Shown piece after piece: positions 45,749-54,148 of a DNA stretch of 64,000 nt (its first letter is position 1; each line of letters begins with the position of its first letter). A program made the translations under genes and the position numbers. The notes beneath the pieces were generated by a model, which ran no database searches, was not told where the DNA came from, and was given only the letters and a program-made list of their open reading frames with translations. The DNA comes from Maribacter huludaoensis (GTDB taxonomy: Bacteria > Bacteroidota > Bacteroidia > Flavobacteriales > Flavobacteriaceae). Location of the stretch: positions 887,376-951,375 of the forward strand of contig NZ_JARKMS010000002.1 of NCBI RefSeq assembly GCF_029350945.1. Reading direction: 5' to 3'.

Positions 45749-46309
45749 TTATTCTCGAATAATCTTCACCGTATTGTCATTAGAAAGTCTAATAATTGAT
45801 GAGGCGGAGCTATTCTGTTTCTCTCTGTGCAAATTTACCACATAGTCTACACCTTTTAAAATGGCTTGATCTATATTTTGGAAAGAATTTGGAGTGCTGT
45901 TTCCCGATATATTGGCAGATGTAGAAACAATAGGTTTTTTAAACTTACCAATAAGGTAACTGCAAAATTTGTCAGAAGCCACTCTAACGGCCAGGGTATT
46001 GTCAGCTGCAATCAGGTTTTTGGCTATGCCACGTGGATTATCATAGATTATTGTAGTTGGCTTTGTAGAAAGGTCCATTAGGTCATAGGCCAACTCAGGA
46101 ACCTTTTCTATGTGTTTCTCTAACATTGCGTCATTGGCTACCAAACAAATCAATGCTTTGCTATCGTCTCTTTGTTTTAATTGAAATACTTTTTGAACCG
46201 CTTTTTCATTAGTCGCATCACAACCTATTCCCCATACGGTATCGGTAGGGTAGAGTATGAGTCCGCCGTTTTCTAAAACTTCTATGCAATTGTTGATTTC
46301 CTGGGTCAT
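45749..46309 (-). CDS. L-threonylcarbamoyladenylate synthase (Sua5/YciO/YrdC family)
   Basis: A 186-residue cytosolic enzyme that makes threonylcarbamoyl-AMP for the t6A37 modification of ANN-decoding tRNAs. It starts [27 protein letters not shown] and has the closing [12 protein letters not shown] motif. It is the short form without the C-terminal Sua5 domain. A YciO-type paralogue cannot be fully excluded. It overlaps the upstream glycosyltransferase gene by 4 bases and is 4 bases from cca, another tRNA-maturation gene. Confidence 0.88.
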   Translation of the reverse strand: MTQEINNCIEVLENGGLILYPTDTVWGIGCDATNEKAVQKVFQLKQRDDSKALICLVANDAMLEKHIEKVPELAYDLMDLSTKPTTIIYDNPRGIAKNLIAADNTLAVRVASDKFCSYLIGKFKKPIVSTSANISGNSTPNSFQNIDQAILKGVDYVVNLHREKQNSSASSIIRLSNDNTVKIIRE

Positions 46310-47139
46310 TGAGATAAAATGATTTTGTTAATACCGTATTCTTTATCAATGGCTTGCCATTGAACCGTATTCTTATCTTTTTGTAAATTATCCTTTTTTA
46401 AAGCTACTTTTTGTGTGCCAATAATTGGTATGGGTTCTTTAGGCGTTTTGGTTGCTTGAATTGAAATAGTATTGTTCAAAATAGCCATAGCTTTAAACCA
46501 TAGGTCATCTGCTTTTGGGGCAAAGGCCATCATCTTATCTATATTAAAAACCTCTTTATGAAGAGATTTTGCTGGGTATAGAATGCCCCATGCACCTATT
46601 GGTACAAATGCCTTTTGGTTTATAGTGGTCTTAAATTCATCTCTCCATTTCTTAAAAGGTAGAGAATTACCATTTTCAAAATTTATGTGAGATGTCTTTA
46701 TGCCGATGATATAATTAGGGTTTTTTTGATGTTCCTTATATATTATATTCAGCCAATTCTTCCGGTACATTAAGTCATCATCACAAGTAATGATTGGTGT
46801 ATCTGGAAAATCCGTTAACGTATGGATCAATTTTTTGTGAGAACAATGAAGTTTGGTAAAACGAATTTCAAAAATAGATGACTCTAGTTTTTTTACGTTT
46901 TTAGGAATAATGCCTTTGTGCTCTTCATTTAACCAGAGTATTACTTTCTTAGGTAATATGTCTTGGTTCAATATGCTTTTAATTACTAAATGTAATGTAC
47001 CAAACCTTTGTGGAATTGAGGTCAATGAAACTATAACCGGAGCTGTAGGCTTACTTTTTTTGGTAAAAAAGTTTGTAGGCAAAATTGTATACTTTAAACT
47101 GTGTAGTATCGATAACGGTAATTCTTTTATTACTTTCAT
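46306..47139 (-). CDS. Glycosyltransferase, GT-A-like fold
   Basis: A 277-residue protein. After a hydrophobic N-terminal segment, the beta-strand VIVSLTSIPQRFGTLHLVIKS opens a nucleotide-diphosphosugar transferase-like domain. A DxD-type metal site (TCDDDLMYRKNW) is present at about residue 119, and the acceptor-side segment PKADDLWFKAMAIL follows. It is probably a glycosyltransferase related to those in capsule/O-antigen loci. It follows the ATP-grasp gene after one base and overlaps the next gene by 4 bases, so it is part of the same transcript. Confidence 0.78.
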   Translation of the reverse strand: MKVIKELPLSILHSLKYTILPTNFFTKKSKPTAPVIVSLTSIPQRFGTLHLVIKSILNQDILPKKVILWLNEEHKGIIPKNVKKLESSIFEIRFTKLHCSHKKLIHTLTDFPDTPIITCDDDLMYRKNWLNIIYKEHQKNPNYIIGIKTSHINFENGNSLPFKKWRDEFKTTINQKAFVPIGAWGILYPAKSLHKEVFNIDKMMAFAPKADDLWFKAMAILNNTISIQATKTPKEPIPIIGTQKVALKKDNLQKDKNTVQWQAIDKEYGINKIILSQ

Positions 47140-47140
47140 A

Positions 47141-48040
47141 CTATAGGGTGGTAATAAATTTTTGACCTTCGGGAATTTTTGGTATGGTAATATAGTCTCC
47201 TATAATTTTATTGTATTCTTCGGGTATGAATTCTAATCTTCCATCTGCGGGGTAAAAAGTCATTTCTCCAAAAATTATTACGCCATCTAAGTTGTAAAGG
47301 TCCACTCTTACAAAAGGGAATGTACCTGCTAATTTTTTGGCTACCTCTACCATTTCATTAAAATTCTTGGGCTTTATGGTCTCGCCTTCAATAGGACCTA
47401 TACTTTCGTGGGTAATCGGTAGTTTGTTCCAGTCAATGTCATAATATGACCTTAGGTGTTTTGAACCACGGTCAATATCCACATGTAGAAATTTGGGTTC
47501 GCCATCAAAACAAAAAAACTTATAATCGTTTATATCTTTTTTGCCTATTTCCGATAAGTATTTTTCAACTATAAATTTTGGTTTAACATTTTTGTAGGCC
47601 CACTCAAGTCCTCCACGTGTATATTGATCTTTTCTTAGCCATTTTTCTAGTTTAAGCCTGGCTTTGGTTTTGTTTAATTTAGATTTGTCCTCAACCAGAA
47701 TATTAAAATGGTACCCGTGTGTAGCTTTTAATACAAATTTTTGAGGTAGCCGATCGTAATCTATTTCTTTTGGATAATCATAGACAGCAATCAATTCATT
47801 CAAATACTTTTCCCCTACTTTTTCTTTTACATATGAGCGAACTTCATATTTATCTACAAGTTGATGTAGAATGGGGACTCTATAGTACACTTTTAACCAC
47901 TGTATTTTTTGGTTAAAATCTTTTGGGTCGTTTAAATCTAGTTTCTTTCCAGAATAATATTCATAATATATTTTCATGTAAAATGGAGCGGGTAAGAATT
48001 TCATTTTCTTTAGAAGCCCATACGTTATTTTTTTGATCAT
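47141..48040 (-). CDS. TupA-like ATP-grasp protein (glycan modification)
   Basis: A 299-residue protein matching the TupA-like ATP-grasp family found in polysaccharide loci, named for teichuronopeptide synthesis. The N-terminal part contains DPKDFNQKIQWLKVYYR and LVDKYEVRSYVKEKVGEKYL. The ATP-grasp core is FVLKATHGYHFNILVEDKS, IVEKYLSE and a late VRVDLYNLDGVIIFGEMTFYP with acidic metal ligands. It likely ligates an amino acid or sugar acid to a glycan. First gene of the six-gene minus-strand operon, with a -7 element about 25 bases upstream and divergent from a glycosyltransferase. Confidence 0.85.
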   Translation of the reverse strand: MIKKITYGLLKKMKFLPAPFYMKIYYEYYSGKKLDLNDPKDFNQKIQWLKVYYRVPILHQLVDKYEVRSYVKEKVGEKYLNELIAVYDYPKEIDYDRLPQKFVLKATHGYHFNILVEDKSKLNKTKARLKLEKWLRKDQYTRGGLEWAYKNVKPKFIVEKYLSEIGKKDINDYKFFCFDGEPKFLHVDIDRGSKHLRSYYDIDWNKLPITHESIGPIEGETIKPKNFNEMVEVAKKLAGTFPFVRVDLYNLDGVIIFGEMTFYPADGRLEFIPEEYNKIIGDYITIPKIPEGQKFITTL

Positions 48041-48062
48041 ATATTATTAGCTGAATTATTTA

Positions 48063-48070
48063 CAAATATA
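48063..48070 (-). promoter_or_regulatory. -7 promoter element for the ATP-grasp operon
   Basis: The minus strand reads TATATTTG, a perfect TAnnTTTG match, giving a leader of about 17 bases. It is divergent from the plus-strand element 16 bases away. Confidence 0.6.
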
Positions 48071-48085
48071 TAGATAACACTTTTA

Positions 48086-48093
48086 TATTTTTG
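48086..48093 (+). promoter_or_regulatory. -7 promoter element for the GT2 gene
   Basis: TATTTTTG matches TAnnTTTG. The transcript would start near 48099, so the in-frame TTG at 48101 is too close and the ATG at 48113 is preferred. Confidence 0.6.
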
Positions 48094-48112
48094 CAGTAAT
48101 TTGAAACGTAGC

Positions 48113-48931
48113 ATGGAGATTCCTAAAATAAGTATTATTGTAAGTACATACAATGCTGAAGAGTGGTTGAAGAAGGTACTTTGGGGCTTTGAGCAACAGA
48201 TTTTCAAAGACTTTGAAGTGGTAATTGCCGATGACGGTTCTAAAGAACCTACCAAAATTCTTCTAGAAGAAATGGCTAAAAAGGTTCATTATCCTATAGT
48301 TCATGTTTGGCAAGAAGATGATGGATTTCAAAAATCTAGGATACTTAATAAAGCGGTTACGGCTTGTTCAGCGGATTATATTATCATGACCGATGGAGAT
48401 TGTATACCGCGAGAAGATTTTGTTCAGGTGCATTATATAAATAAGGAACCCGGTTATTTTATTTCTGGCGGATATTATATGCTACCAATGAATATCTCCA
48501 AACTAATTACCTTAGAGGACATTGAAAATCAGCGTTGTTTTAATATTCAATGGTTAAAAGAAAAGGGGATTCCGCAAACATTCAAAAATAATAAGCTAAC
48601 GGCACGCGGTATCATTTCAAAGATCCTTAATTGGGTTACACCTACCAATGCCAGCTGGAACGGTCATAACTCTTCAGGTTGGAAGAAAGATATTGAAAAT
48701 GTGAACGGTTTTGATGAGCGTATGCAATATGGGGGACAAGACAGGGAATTGGGTGAAAGGTTATTTAATTTTGGTATAAAGTCAAAACAATTACGTTACA
48801 GTGCTGTTTGCGTTCATTTAGATCACAAAAGAGGTTATAAAACACCAGAGTCTATTGCTAAGAATGTGGGAATAAGAAATGCCACTAAAAAAGAAAAAAG
48901 TGTTTGGACACACTATGGCATTACCAAATAG
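48113..48931 (+). CDS. Family 2 glycosyltransferase with galactosyltransferase-like C-terminus
   Basis: A 272-residue GT-A enzyme. The GT2 start PKISIIVSTYNAEEWLKKVL and VVIADDGS are followed by the DxD-like metal site MTDGDCIPRED (about 93). The C-terminal part GFDERMQYGGQDRELGERL corresponds to the acceptor-binding region of the galactosyltransferase C-terminal type. It probably adds a hexose in surface glycan assembly. It is divergent from the ATP-grasp operon and converges with the next glycosyltransferase, overlapping its 3' end by 19 bases. Confidence 0.9.
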   Translation: MEIPKISIIVSTYNAEEWLKKVLWGFEQQIFKDFEVVIADDGSKEPTKILLEEMAKKVHYPIVHVWQEDDGFQKSRILNKAVTACSADYIIMTDGDCIPREDFVQVHYINKEPGYFISGGYYMLPMNISKLITLEDIENQRCFNIQWLKEKGIPQTFKNNKLTARGIISKILNWVTPTNASWNGHNSSGWKKDIENVNGFDERMQYGGQDRELGERLFNFGIKSKQLRYSAVCVHLDHKRGYKTPESIAKNVGIRNATKKEKSVWTHYGITK

Positions 48932-49707
48932 TAGGCAAGCTCGTTTTTCTGTTCCAACCTTTTCAGCTCTCTAAAACGTTCAAGTACGCCCAGAGAATTC
49001 AAATAACAGATGGTGAAGCCTTTTTTGCCGTCAAGGATTCCCAGCCTTAAAATATAATGGTTAAAAAATTTCCAGCTGGTTTTCAAGACCATCATGATAT
49101 AACTAAACTTTTTTTCCTTGTAAAAAGACTCAATAGCTTTTAAACGACCGTATTTAATCATTTTACCTTTGTAGTCTTCGTAACTCTTATAACAATAATG
49201 TGTTAGCTTTTCTTTTAAAATACCAGAATCGCCATCAACATCCAATGTTTCATGAACAATTTTGCAATCAGAAAATACAGCTTTACTTTTTCTAAAAAGT
49301 CGGTAGTTTTTATCTGTTTGCCATCCGCTGAAATTCAATTTTTCATTTTTAAACATGAATTGACGATAAAACCAAAATGCAGCTATTTCCGTATTACTGG
49401 ATACGGTTTCTTTGATTTCTTTCTGTAAGGCATCTGAAACAACTTCATCTGCATCTAAAAATAAAACCCAGTCATTTTTGGCCTGTTTTAAAGCAAAAGA
49501 CTTTTGAGCGGTAAAATTTTCGAACGGATTTTGAATGACTTTTACCTTAGGGTTGCTCTTTAAATATTCATAAGTTCCATCGGTACTAAAAGAATCAACC
49601 ACAATAATTTCATCGGCAAAGGAAACAGACTCGATACATTTTTCAATGTAGCCAATTTCATTATACGTAATTACTAATGCGGTAAGTTGTTCTTTTTTGG
49701 TAATCAT
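48913..49707 (-). CDS. Family 2 glycosyltransferase, WaaE/KdtX-like
   Basis: A 264-residue GT2 enzyme. ATG 49707 is preferred over a TTG three codons upstream. LTALVITYNEIGYIEKCIES, EIIVVDSFSTDGTYE and VLFLDADEVVSD (DxD) are typical of the lipopolysaccharide core-type beta-glucosyltransferases (WaaE/KdtX). The C-terminus is helical and basic, with no transmembrane segment. It likely works on lipid-linked or lipid-A core glycans. Its last 19 bases overlap the convergent GT2 gene. Confidence 0.88.
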   Translation of the reverse strand: MITKKEQLTALVITYNEIGYIEKCIESVSFADEIIVVDSFSTDGTYEYLKSNPKVKVIQNPFENFTAQKSFALKQAKNDWVLFLDADEVVSDALQKEIKETVSSNTEIAAFWFYRQFMFKNEKLNFSGWQTDKNYRLFRKSKAVFSDCKIVHETLDVDGDSGILKEKLTHYCYKSYEDYKGKMIKYGRLKAIESFYKEKKFSYIMMVLKTSWKFFNHYILRLGILDGKKGFTICYLNSLGVLERFRELKRLEQKNELAYYLVMP

Positions 49708-49882
49708 ACAATCCAATTTGATAGGTTTGCTCTAATCGGAGCGAACAAAGTTATAACAAAAAAAGAATTAAAAAATTGTGTTAAGCAGTAAAATTCTTAC
49801 ACAATCAACCTCCTGTTATATAGACTTCTTCTTGGTATAAGAGTACGTGTTTTAAAATGGTTGCGTTTATATCTTAAAAAAA

Positions 49883-49938
49883 GATTTAAAAAAACCTTTC
49901 TAGCGCATTTTTTAAAGTAAAACAGAACTAGAAAGGTT
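49883..49938 (-). terminator. Probable terminator after dapD
   Basis: An 11-bp inverted repeat AACCTTTCTAG/CTAGAAAGGTT separated by a 24-base loop. On the minus strand it is followed by seven T. It lies just downstream of the dapD stop. Confidence 0.6.
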
Positions 49939-49959
49939 ATTGAGTAAAATTAATGGATA

Positions 49960-50775
49960 CTAGACCGCTACATCATACTCTCTAAGTGCATCGTTCAATG
50001 AAGTCTTTTTATTGGTGCTTTCCTTACGCTTACCAATTATTAATGCACATGGTACTTGAAATTCACCAGCCGGGAATTTTTTGGTGTAACTGCCAGGTAT
50101 AACTACTGAACGAGCAGGGACAACACCTTTGGTCTCTACCGGAGTTTCGCCTGTAACATCAATTATTTTAGTACTCATGGTCAAAACAACATTTGCACCT
50201 AAAACGGCTTCTTTTTCAACTCTAACACCTTCTACAACAATACAACGGGAACCAATAAAGGCACCGTCTTCTATGATGACCGGTGAAGCTTGTAAAGGTT
50301 CTAAAACACCACCAATACCAACACCGCCACTTAGGTGTACATTTTTACCTATTTGAGCACAGCTACCTACTGTTGCCCAGGTATCTACCATGGTACCTTC
50401 ATCAACATAAGCACCAATATTTACATAGCTAGGCATTAAAATGGTACCTGCTGAAATATATGCTCCATGTCTTGCAACGGCATTTGGTACTACACGAATT
50501 CCTTTTTCTTTGTACCCTTTTTTTAATGGCATTTTATCATGGTACTCAAAAATACCAGCTTCTAAAGTTTCCATTTTTTGAATAGGGAAATACATAACTA
50601 CTGCTTTCTTGACCCATTCATTGATTTGCCATCCATCTTCAGTAGGCTCGGCACATCTCAATTTTCCTAAATCTAAAAGATTTACAACCTCTCTAATACT
50701 ATCTTGGGTAGCAGACTCCTTCAAAAGGTCTCTATTTTCCCATGCTTTTTCTATTTGAGCTCTTAATTCTGTCAT
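49960..50775 (-). CDS. dapD: 2,3,4,5-tetrahydropyridine-2,6-dicarboxylate N-succinyltransferase
   Basis: A 271-residue enzyme of the succinylase branch of diaminopimelate and lysine synthesis. The left-handed beta-helix of hexapeptide repeats is visible from VPNAVARHGAYISAGTILMP through VDTWATVGSCAQIGKNVHLSGGVGIGG to VPGSYTKK. The start MTELRAQIEKAWENRDLLKE matches the usual family beginning. An ATG two codons upstream (50781) is also possible. A perfect -7 element lies on the minus strand just upstream, divergent from ruvX. The other lysine-pathway gene in the window is lysA. Confidence 0.94.
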   Translation of the reverse strand: MTELRAQIEKAWENRDLLKESATQDSIREVVNLLDLGKLRCAEPTEDGWQINEWVKKAVVMYFPIQKMETLEAGIFEYHDKMPLKKGYKEKGIRVVPNAVARHGAYISAGTILMPSYVNIGAYVDEGTMVDTWATVGSCAQIGKNVHLSGGVGIGGVLEPLQASPVIIEDGAFIGSRCIVVEGVRVEKEAVLGANVVLTMSTKIIDVTGETPVETKGVVPARSVVIPGSYTKKFPAGEFQVPCALIIGKRKESTNKKTSLNDALREYDVAV

Positions 50776-50791
50776 TTTCATAAAATTTTCT

Positions 50792-50799
50792 CAAATATA
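50792..50799 (-). promoter_or_regulatory. -7 promoter element for dapD
   Basis: The minus strand reads TATATTTG, matching TAnnTTTG, with a predicted leader of about 5-11 bases depending on the start codon. Confidence 0.5.
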
Positions 50800-50853
50800 A
50801 GTTGAAGTACAGTAATTACCCATGGTCAAGGGCACATATAACAAATTATCCTT

Positions 50854-50861
50854 TATTTTTG
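50854..50861 (+). promoter_or_regulatory. -7 promoter element for ruvX-def
   Basis: TATTTTTG matches TAnnTTTG and lies 13 bases before the TTG start of ruvX. It supports the use of that TTG, since the next in-frame ATG is over 20 codons downstream. Confidence 0.6.
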
Positions 50862-50874
50862 CCAAAAATTTAGT

Positions 50875-51285
50875 TTGGGAAAGATCCTTGCAATTGATTA
50901 CGGAGAAAAACGTATTGGGCTGGCAGTTACCGATGATATGAAAATGATAGCTTTTGGTTTAACTACTATTGCTACTCCTGAAATATTTGAATATTTAGCT
51001 GACTATATACCTAATGAAAACGTAGATACCATAGTTGTGGGCGAACCTAAACAAATGGATAATACCGCTTCTGAATCTGAAGTACATATTGCTCCTTTTT
51101 TAGTGAAGTTGGCAGAGAAATTTCCTAAGGTGACCATTAAAAGACATGATGAGCGCTTTACCTCTAAAATGGCTTTTCAGACCATGTTGGATAGCGGGTT
51201 AAAGAAAAAACAAAGAAAGAACAAAGCATTGATAGATGAGATCAGTGCAACGATTATATTACAAGATTTTTTAAAAACAGTTTAA
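50875..51285 (+). CDS. ruvX: Holliday junction resolvase RuvX (YqgF), TTG start
   Basis: A 136-residue RNase H-fold protein. The first beta-strand ILAIDYGEKRIGLAVTD carries the catalytic Asp. VDTIVVGEPKQMD is in the middle and DERFTSKMA and ALIDEISATIILQDFL near the end complete the family pattern. The start codon is TTG: there is no ATG until after the first conserved strand, and a -7 element is correctly placed upstream. YqgF proteins process 16S rRNA and/or resolve junctions. The def gene starts at the next base after its stop. Confidence 0.93.
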   Translation: MGKILAIDYGEKRIGLAVTDDMKMIAFGLTTIATPEIFEYLADYIPNENVDTIVVGEPKQMDNTASESEVHIAPFLVKLAEKFPKVTIKRHDERFTSKMAFQTMLDSGLKKKQRKNKALIDEISATIILQDFLKTV

Positions 51286-51876
51286 ATGATTTTACCCATT
51301 ATTGCTTACGGTGATCCCGTATTAAGAAAAGTTGCGGATGATATTGATAAAGATTATCCAAAACTGAATGAGTTGATTGCTAACATGTGGGAAACCATGT
51401 ATAATGCTAGTGGTGTAGGTCTTGCGGCTCCACAAATAGGGCTGCCAATTCGTATATTTTTAGTTGATACTACCCCTTTTTCAGGTGATGAGGATTTAAC
51501 GGAAGATGAGCAAAAACAATTAGATGGTTTTAAACGAGTTTTTATCAATGCTACAATTGAAGAAGAAACTGGTGATGAATGGGCATTTAATGAAGGTTGC
51601 CTAAGTATACCAGATGTTCGCGAAGATGTAAGTAGAAAAGGGACTATTAAAATTACTTATTTAGATGAGAATTTTAAAAAGCACGAAGAAACGTATGACG
51701 GTCTTTTAGCAAGAGTAATTCAACACGAATATGATCACATAGAAGGGGTGTTGTTTACAGATAAATTATCCGCTTTAAAGAAGAGAATGTTAAAGGGAAG
51801 ATTGACCAATATATCTAAAGGAAAGATCAATGTTGACTACCGTATGAAATTTCCTGTAAAGAAAAAAGGACGTTAA
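51286..51876 (+). CDS. def: Peptide deformylase
   Basis: A 196-residue metallo-enzyme that removes the N-formyl group from nascent proteins. All three motifs are intact: GVGLAAPQIGL (about 44), EGCLSIP with the metal-binding Cys at about 105, and QHEYDHIEG with His 147, Glu 148 and His 151. It has a lysine-rich C-terminal tail. The gene starts immediately after the ruvX stop codon (zero spacing), so the pair is translationally linked. Confidence 0.97.
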   Translation: MILPIIAYGDPVLRKVADDIDKDYPKLNELIANMWETMYNASGVGLAAPQIGLPIRIFLVDTTPFSGDEDLTEDEQKQLDGFKRVFINATIEEETGDEWAFNEGCLSIPDVREDVSRKGTIKITYLDENFKKHEETYDGLLARVIQHEYDHIEGVLFTDKLSALKKRMLKGRLTNISKGKINVDYRMKFPVKKKGR

Positions 51877-51936
51877 AATGCCTTTATAATTAATAGAAAA
51901 GTGTAATATTTGTCCACTGAAAATTTAAAATAGTTT

Positions 51937-52365
51937 ATGGGGTTAGAGAAAATTTTATCCGTTGCAGGAAAACCAGGTTTGTATAAATTGATTACTCAGA
52001 CCAGAACAGGTTTCGTGGCGGAATCTTTGTTAGACGGAAAAAGAATTACGGTAAGCTTGCGTAGTAGTGTTAGTGTATTGTCCGAAATAGCTATTTATAC
52101 GCTTGAGGAAGAAGTGCCTTTAAGAGATGTATTTAAGAAAATACAAGAAAAGGAAAACGGTGGTAAAACATCAATTGGCCATAAAGAAGAGAAAATAAAG
52201 TTAGAAGAGTACTTTTTTGAAGTATTGCCAAATTATGATGAAGACCGTGTATACGTTAGTGATATTAAGAAGGTCATTCAATGGTATAACATTTTGACCG
52301 AAAATAAAATTACCGATTTTTCAAGTGAAGAAGTTGCAAGTGAAGAAGCTTCTGAGGAAGAATAG
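51937..52365 (+). CDS. DUF5606 family protein
   Basis: A 142-residue protein typical of Bacteroidota: MGLEKILSVAGKPGLYKLIT opens a small beta-barrel-like domain (SLRSSVSVLSEIAIYTLEEE). A helix-rich second part with FFEVLPNYDEDRVYVSDIKKVI follows. The tail is Glu/Ser-rich. It is located 60 bases downstream of ruvX-def, probably in the same transcript, and is followed by a terminator. The family has no known function; the context suggests a link to translation or ribosome maturation. Confidence 0.85.
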   Translation: MGLEKILSVAGKPGLYKLITQTRTGFVAESLLDGKRITVSLRSSVSVLSEIAIYTLEEEVPLRDVFKKIQEKENGGKTSIGHKEEKIKLEEYFFEVLPNYDEDRVYVSDIKKVIQWYNILTENKITDFSSEEVASEEASEEE

Positions 52366-52387
52366 TCGTTTACTACATTATATATAG

Positions 52388-52414
52388 AAAAAGCCCTTAA
52401 GGGGCTTTTTTTTT
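52388..52414 (+). terminator. Intrinsic terminator after the DUF5606 gene
   Basis: A 9-bp stem AAAAAGCCC/GGGCTTTTT with a 5-base loop and a run of T. Confidence 0.9.
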
Positions 52415-52584
52415 GCTTAAAACCTAACTGGAAAATTATTCTAACCTTTTCTGTAAGTCGTTCATCTATGGTTTATTGACTTTCATCTACACATTTTATT
52501 TATACGTCTCAGGTCAACTGGTTTAAGATTTTTAATACTGCAATTTTGCGGTGTAGTTTAAGAATAAAAACGAAATTTTAAAAT

Positions 52585-53673
52585 ATGAGTGTAGTTGATT
52601 TTGATATGAATTGTGAATTGAAAAGTGCTTTTTTTGAAAATGCCTACTCGCCCTTTGTAATTCTAAATCGAGACATGAATTTTGTAGATGTAAATCAAGC
52701 AAGTGTAGATACCATTGGTATTAAAAAAGAGAATTTTATAGGTAAGAATTTGCTGGATATATTTCCTCATCTAGAAGGTACGGAAAGGTACGATGCTTAT
52801 AGAAATGTGATTATAACAGGTGAACCCGTAGGTTTTGACGAGCTTTCTTTTAAAGGTGAATTTGCTGAGTACACCTTTATGTCAAGGGCCTTTAAAATAG
52901 GGGATTACTTGGGTATTACCACTCTAGATGTAACGAACACAATAGATACTATTCAAAAATTAAAAAGTACACAGGCTTCATTGACAGAGGTCAACAATGA
53001 TCTTAAAAAGAAGAATCAAGAGCTTGAAGAATTTTCATATGTAGCTGCACACGATCTAAGAGCCCCACTTACCAATTTAAAAGGTTTGCTAAGGATGGCG
53101 TTGGATTCTGAAACGAGTACTGATGAGTTTGGTCCTATCGTTGAAAAAATGGAAGTAGTAACGAAGGTAATGTGCGACAAAATTACCGCTCTAAACATGG
53201 TAATAGCTACAAAATCAAATTTTGGGAGTCCAAAGAAGGAACTTAATTTCTCAGATGTATTCGGTGAAGTAAAATCTGTTTTTTCAAAAGAAATCATAGA
53301 GGGTAGAACTATCATCAAAGAAGATTATTCTAGCTGCCCTGTTATTGACTATAATCATCAACAGTTAGAAACCATTCTACAGACATTGATGTCAAATGCC
53401 CTTACATACAGGCATCCAAAAAGAAAATTGAGTATTAAAATTGAGACTAAGATGGTCAAAGGAAAGGTTCGTTTGTCCTTTAGGGACAATGGTCTTGGAT
53501 TTGACCAAGATTTGACCATGAACGTATTTGCTCTTTTTAAGCGAATGCATACCCACAAGGATGGTCTGGGCGTAGGGCTATATATCGTAAAAACGATTAT
53601 CAACGAGAACAATGGTTCTATTGATGTAAAGAGCCAAGTAAATAAAGGAACAGAGTTTATCATTACATTTTAA
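52585..53673 (+). CDS. PAS-domain histidine kinase
   Basis: A 362-residue cytosolic sensor kinase without transmembrane helices. An N-terminal PAS domain (about 22-115: FVILNRDMNFVDVNQASVDT) is followed by a short coiled coil (about 120-150). The HisKA domain has the phospho-acceptor in YVAAHDLRAPL (His about 156). The HATPase domain has the N-box LMSNALTYRHP, G1 DNGLGFD and G2 GLGVGLYIVK. The H-box form resembles phytochrome-type kinases. The adjacent response regulator (36 bases downstream) is the likely partner. Confidence 0.92.
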   Translation: MSVVDFDMNCELKSAFFENAYSPFVILNRDMNFVDVNQASVDTIGIKKENFIGKNLLDIFPHLEGTERYDAYRNVIITGEPVGFDELSFKGEFAEYTFMSRAFKIGDYLGITTLDVTNTIDTIQKLKSTQASLTEVNNDLKKKNQELEEFSYVAAHDLRAPLTNLKGLLRMALDSETSTDEFGPIVEKMEVVTKVMCDKITALNMVIATKSNFGSPKKELNFSDVFGEVKSVFSKEIIEGRTIIKEDYSSCPVIDYNHQQLETILQTLMSNALTYRHPKRKLSIKIETKMVKGKVRLSFRDNGLGFDQDLTMNVFALFKRMHTHKDGLGVGLYIVKTIINENNGSIDVKSQVNKGTEFIITF

Positions 53674-53708
53674 ATAAATAACTAAACCCCAAATTAAAAC
53701 TAGATACT

Positions 53709-54095
53709 ATGATACGAATATTGATAATAGAGGACGATGAAGTAACTAATTTCATTACCAAAACAAACCTTGAAAAGTTTGGATATAAAAATATATCCAT
53801 AGCCCTAACAGGGCAAGAAGGCCTTGACTATTTAAAAACCAATGCTTGCCCTGACATTATTTTGCTTGATATTAATATGCCCGTTTTAGATGGATGGGAT
53901 TTTCTTAATGCCATAAATGAGATGAAACTTTGTACAGAAGTTCCTGTGGTAATTACGACATCCTCATTTAGACCAGATGATAAGTTGAAAGCGTCTAGCT
54001 ATCATAATATTGTTGAGTACTTAGAAAAGCCCATCAATTTTAAATATTTAAATACGATTTTGGATAATATAAAATCAAAAACATATGACCTGTAA
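53709..54095 (+). CDS. Single-domain response regulator (receiver only)
   Basis: A 128-residue CheY-like receiver: acidic pocket IIEDDE (about 7-11), phospho-acceptor Asp about 54 in LLDINMP, Thr/Ser region VITTSSF and Lys in YLEKPIN. There is no output domain, so it acts by protein contact or as a phosphorelay step, as in Rcp1-like partners of phytochrome-type kinases. Probably co-transcribed with the PAS kinase. Confidence 0.93.
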   Translation: MIRILIIEDDEVTNFITKTNLEKFGYKNISIALTGQEGLDYLKTNACPDIILLDINMPVLDGWDFLNAINEMKLCTEVPVVITTSSFRPDDKLKASSYHNIVEYLEKPINFKYLNTILDNIKSKTYDL

Positions 54096-54102
54096 AAGAT
54101 AA

Positions 54103-54128
54103 AAGCCTTGAAAAATTTTTCAAGGCTT
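54103..54128. terminator. Terminator-like palindrome between convergent genes
   Basis: A perfect palindrome AAGCCTTGAAAAA/TTTTTCAAGGCTT lies between the response regulator and the GH20 gene. There is no T tail outside the stem, so termination may be inefficient. Confidence 0.55.
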
Positions 54129-54148
54129 GTGCAATTTCGTTCGTTTAG

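Noticed and set aside
50875-50891. GG-N10-GC pattern resembling a sigma-54 promoter at the start of ruvX
   Set aside because: It lies within the ruvX coding start, lacks the TTGG context, and a TAnnTTTG element already explains expression.
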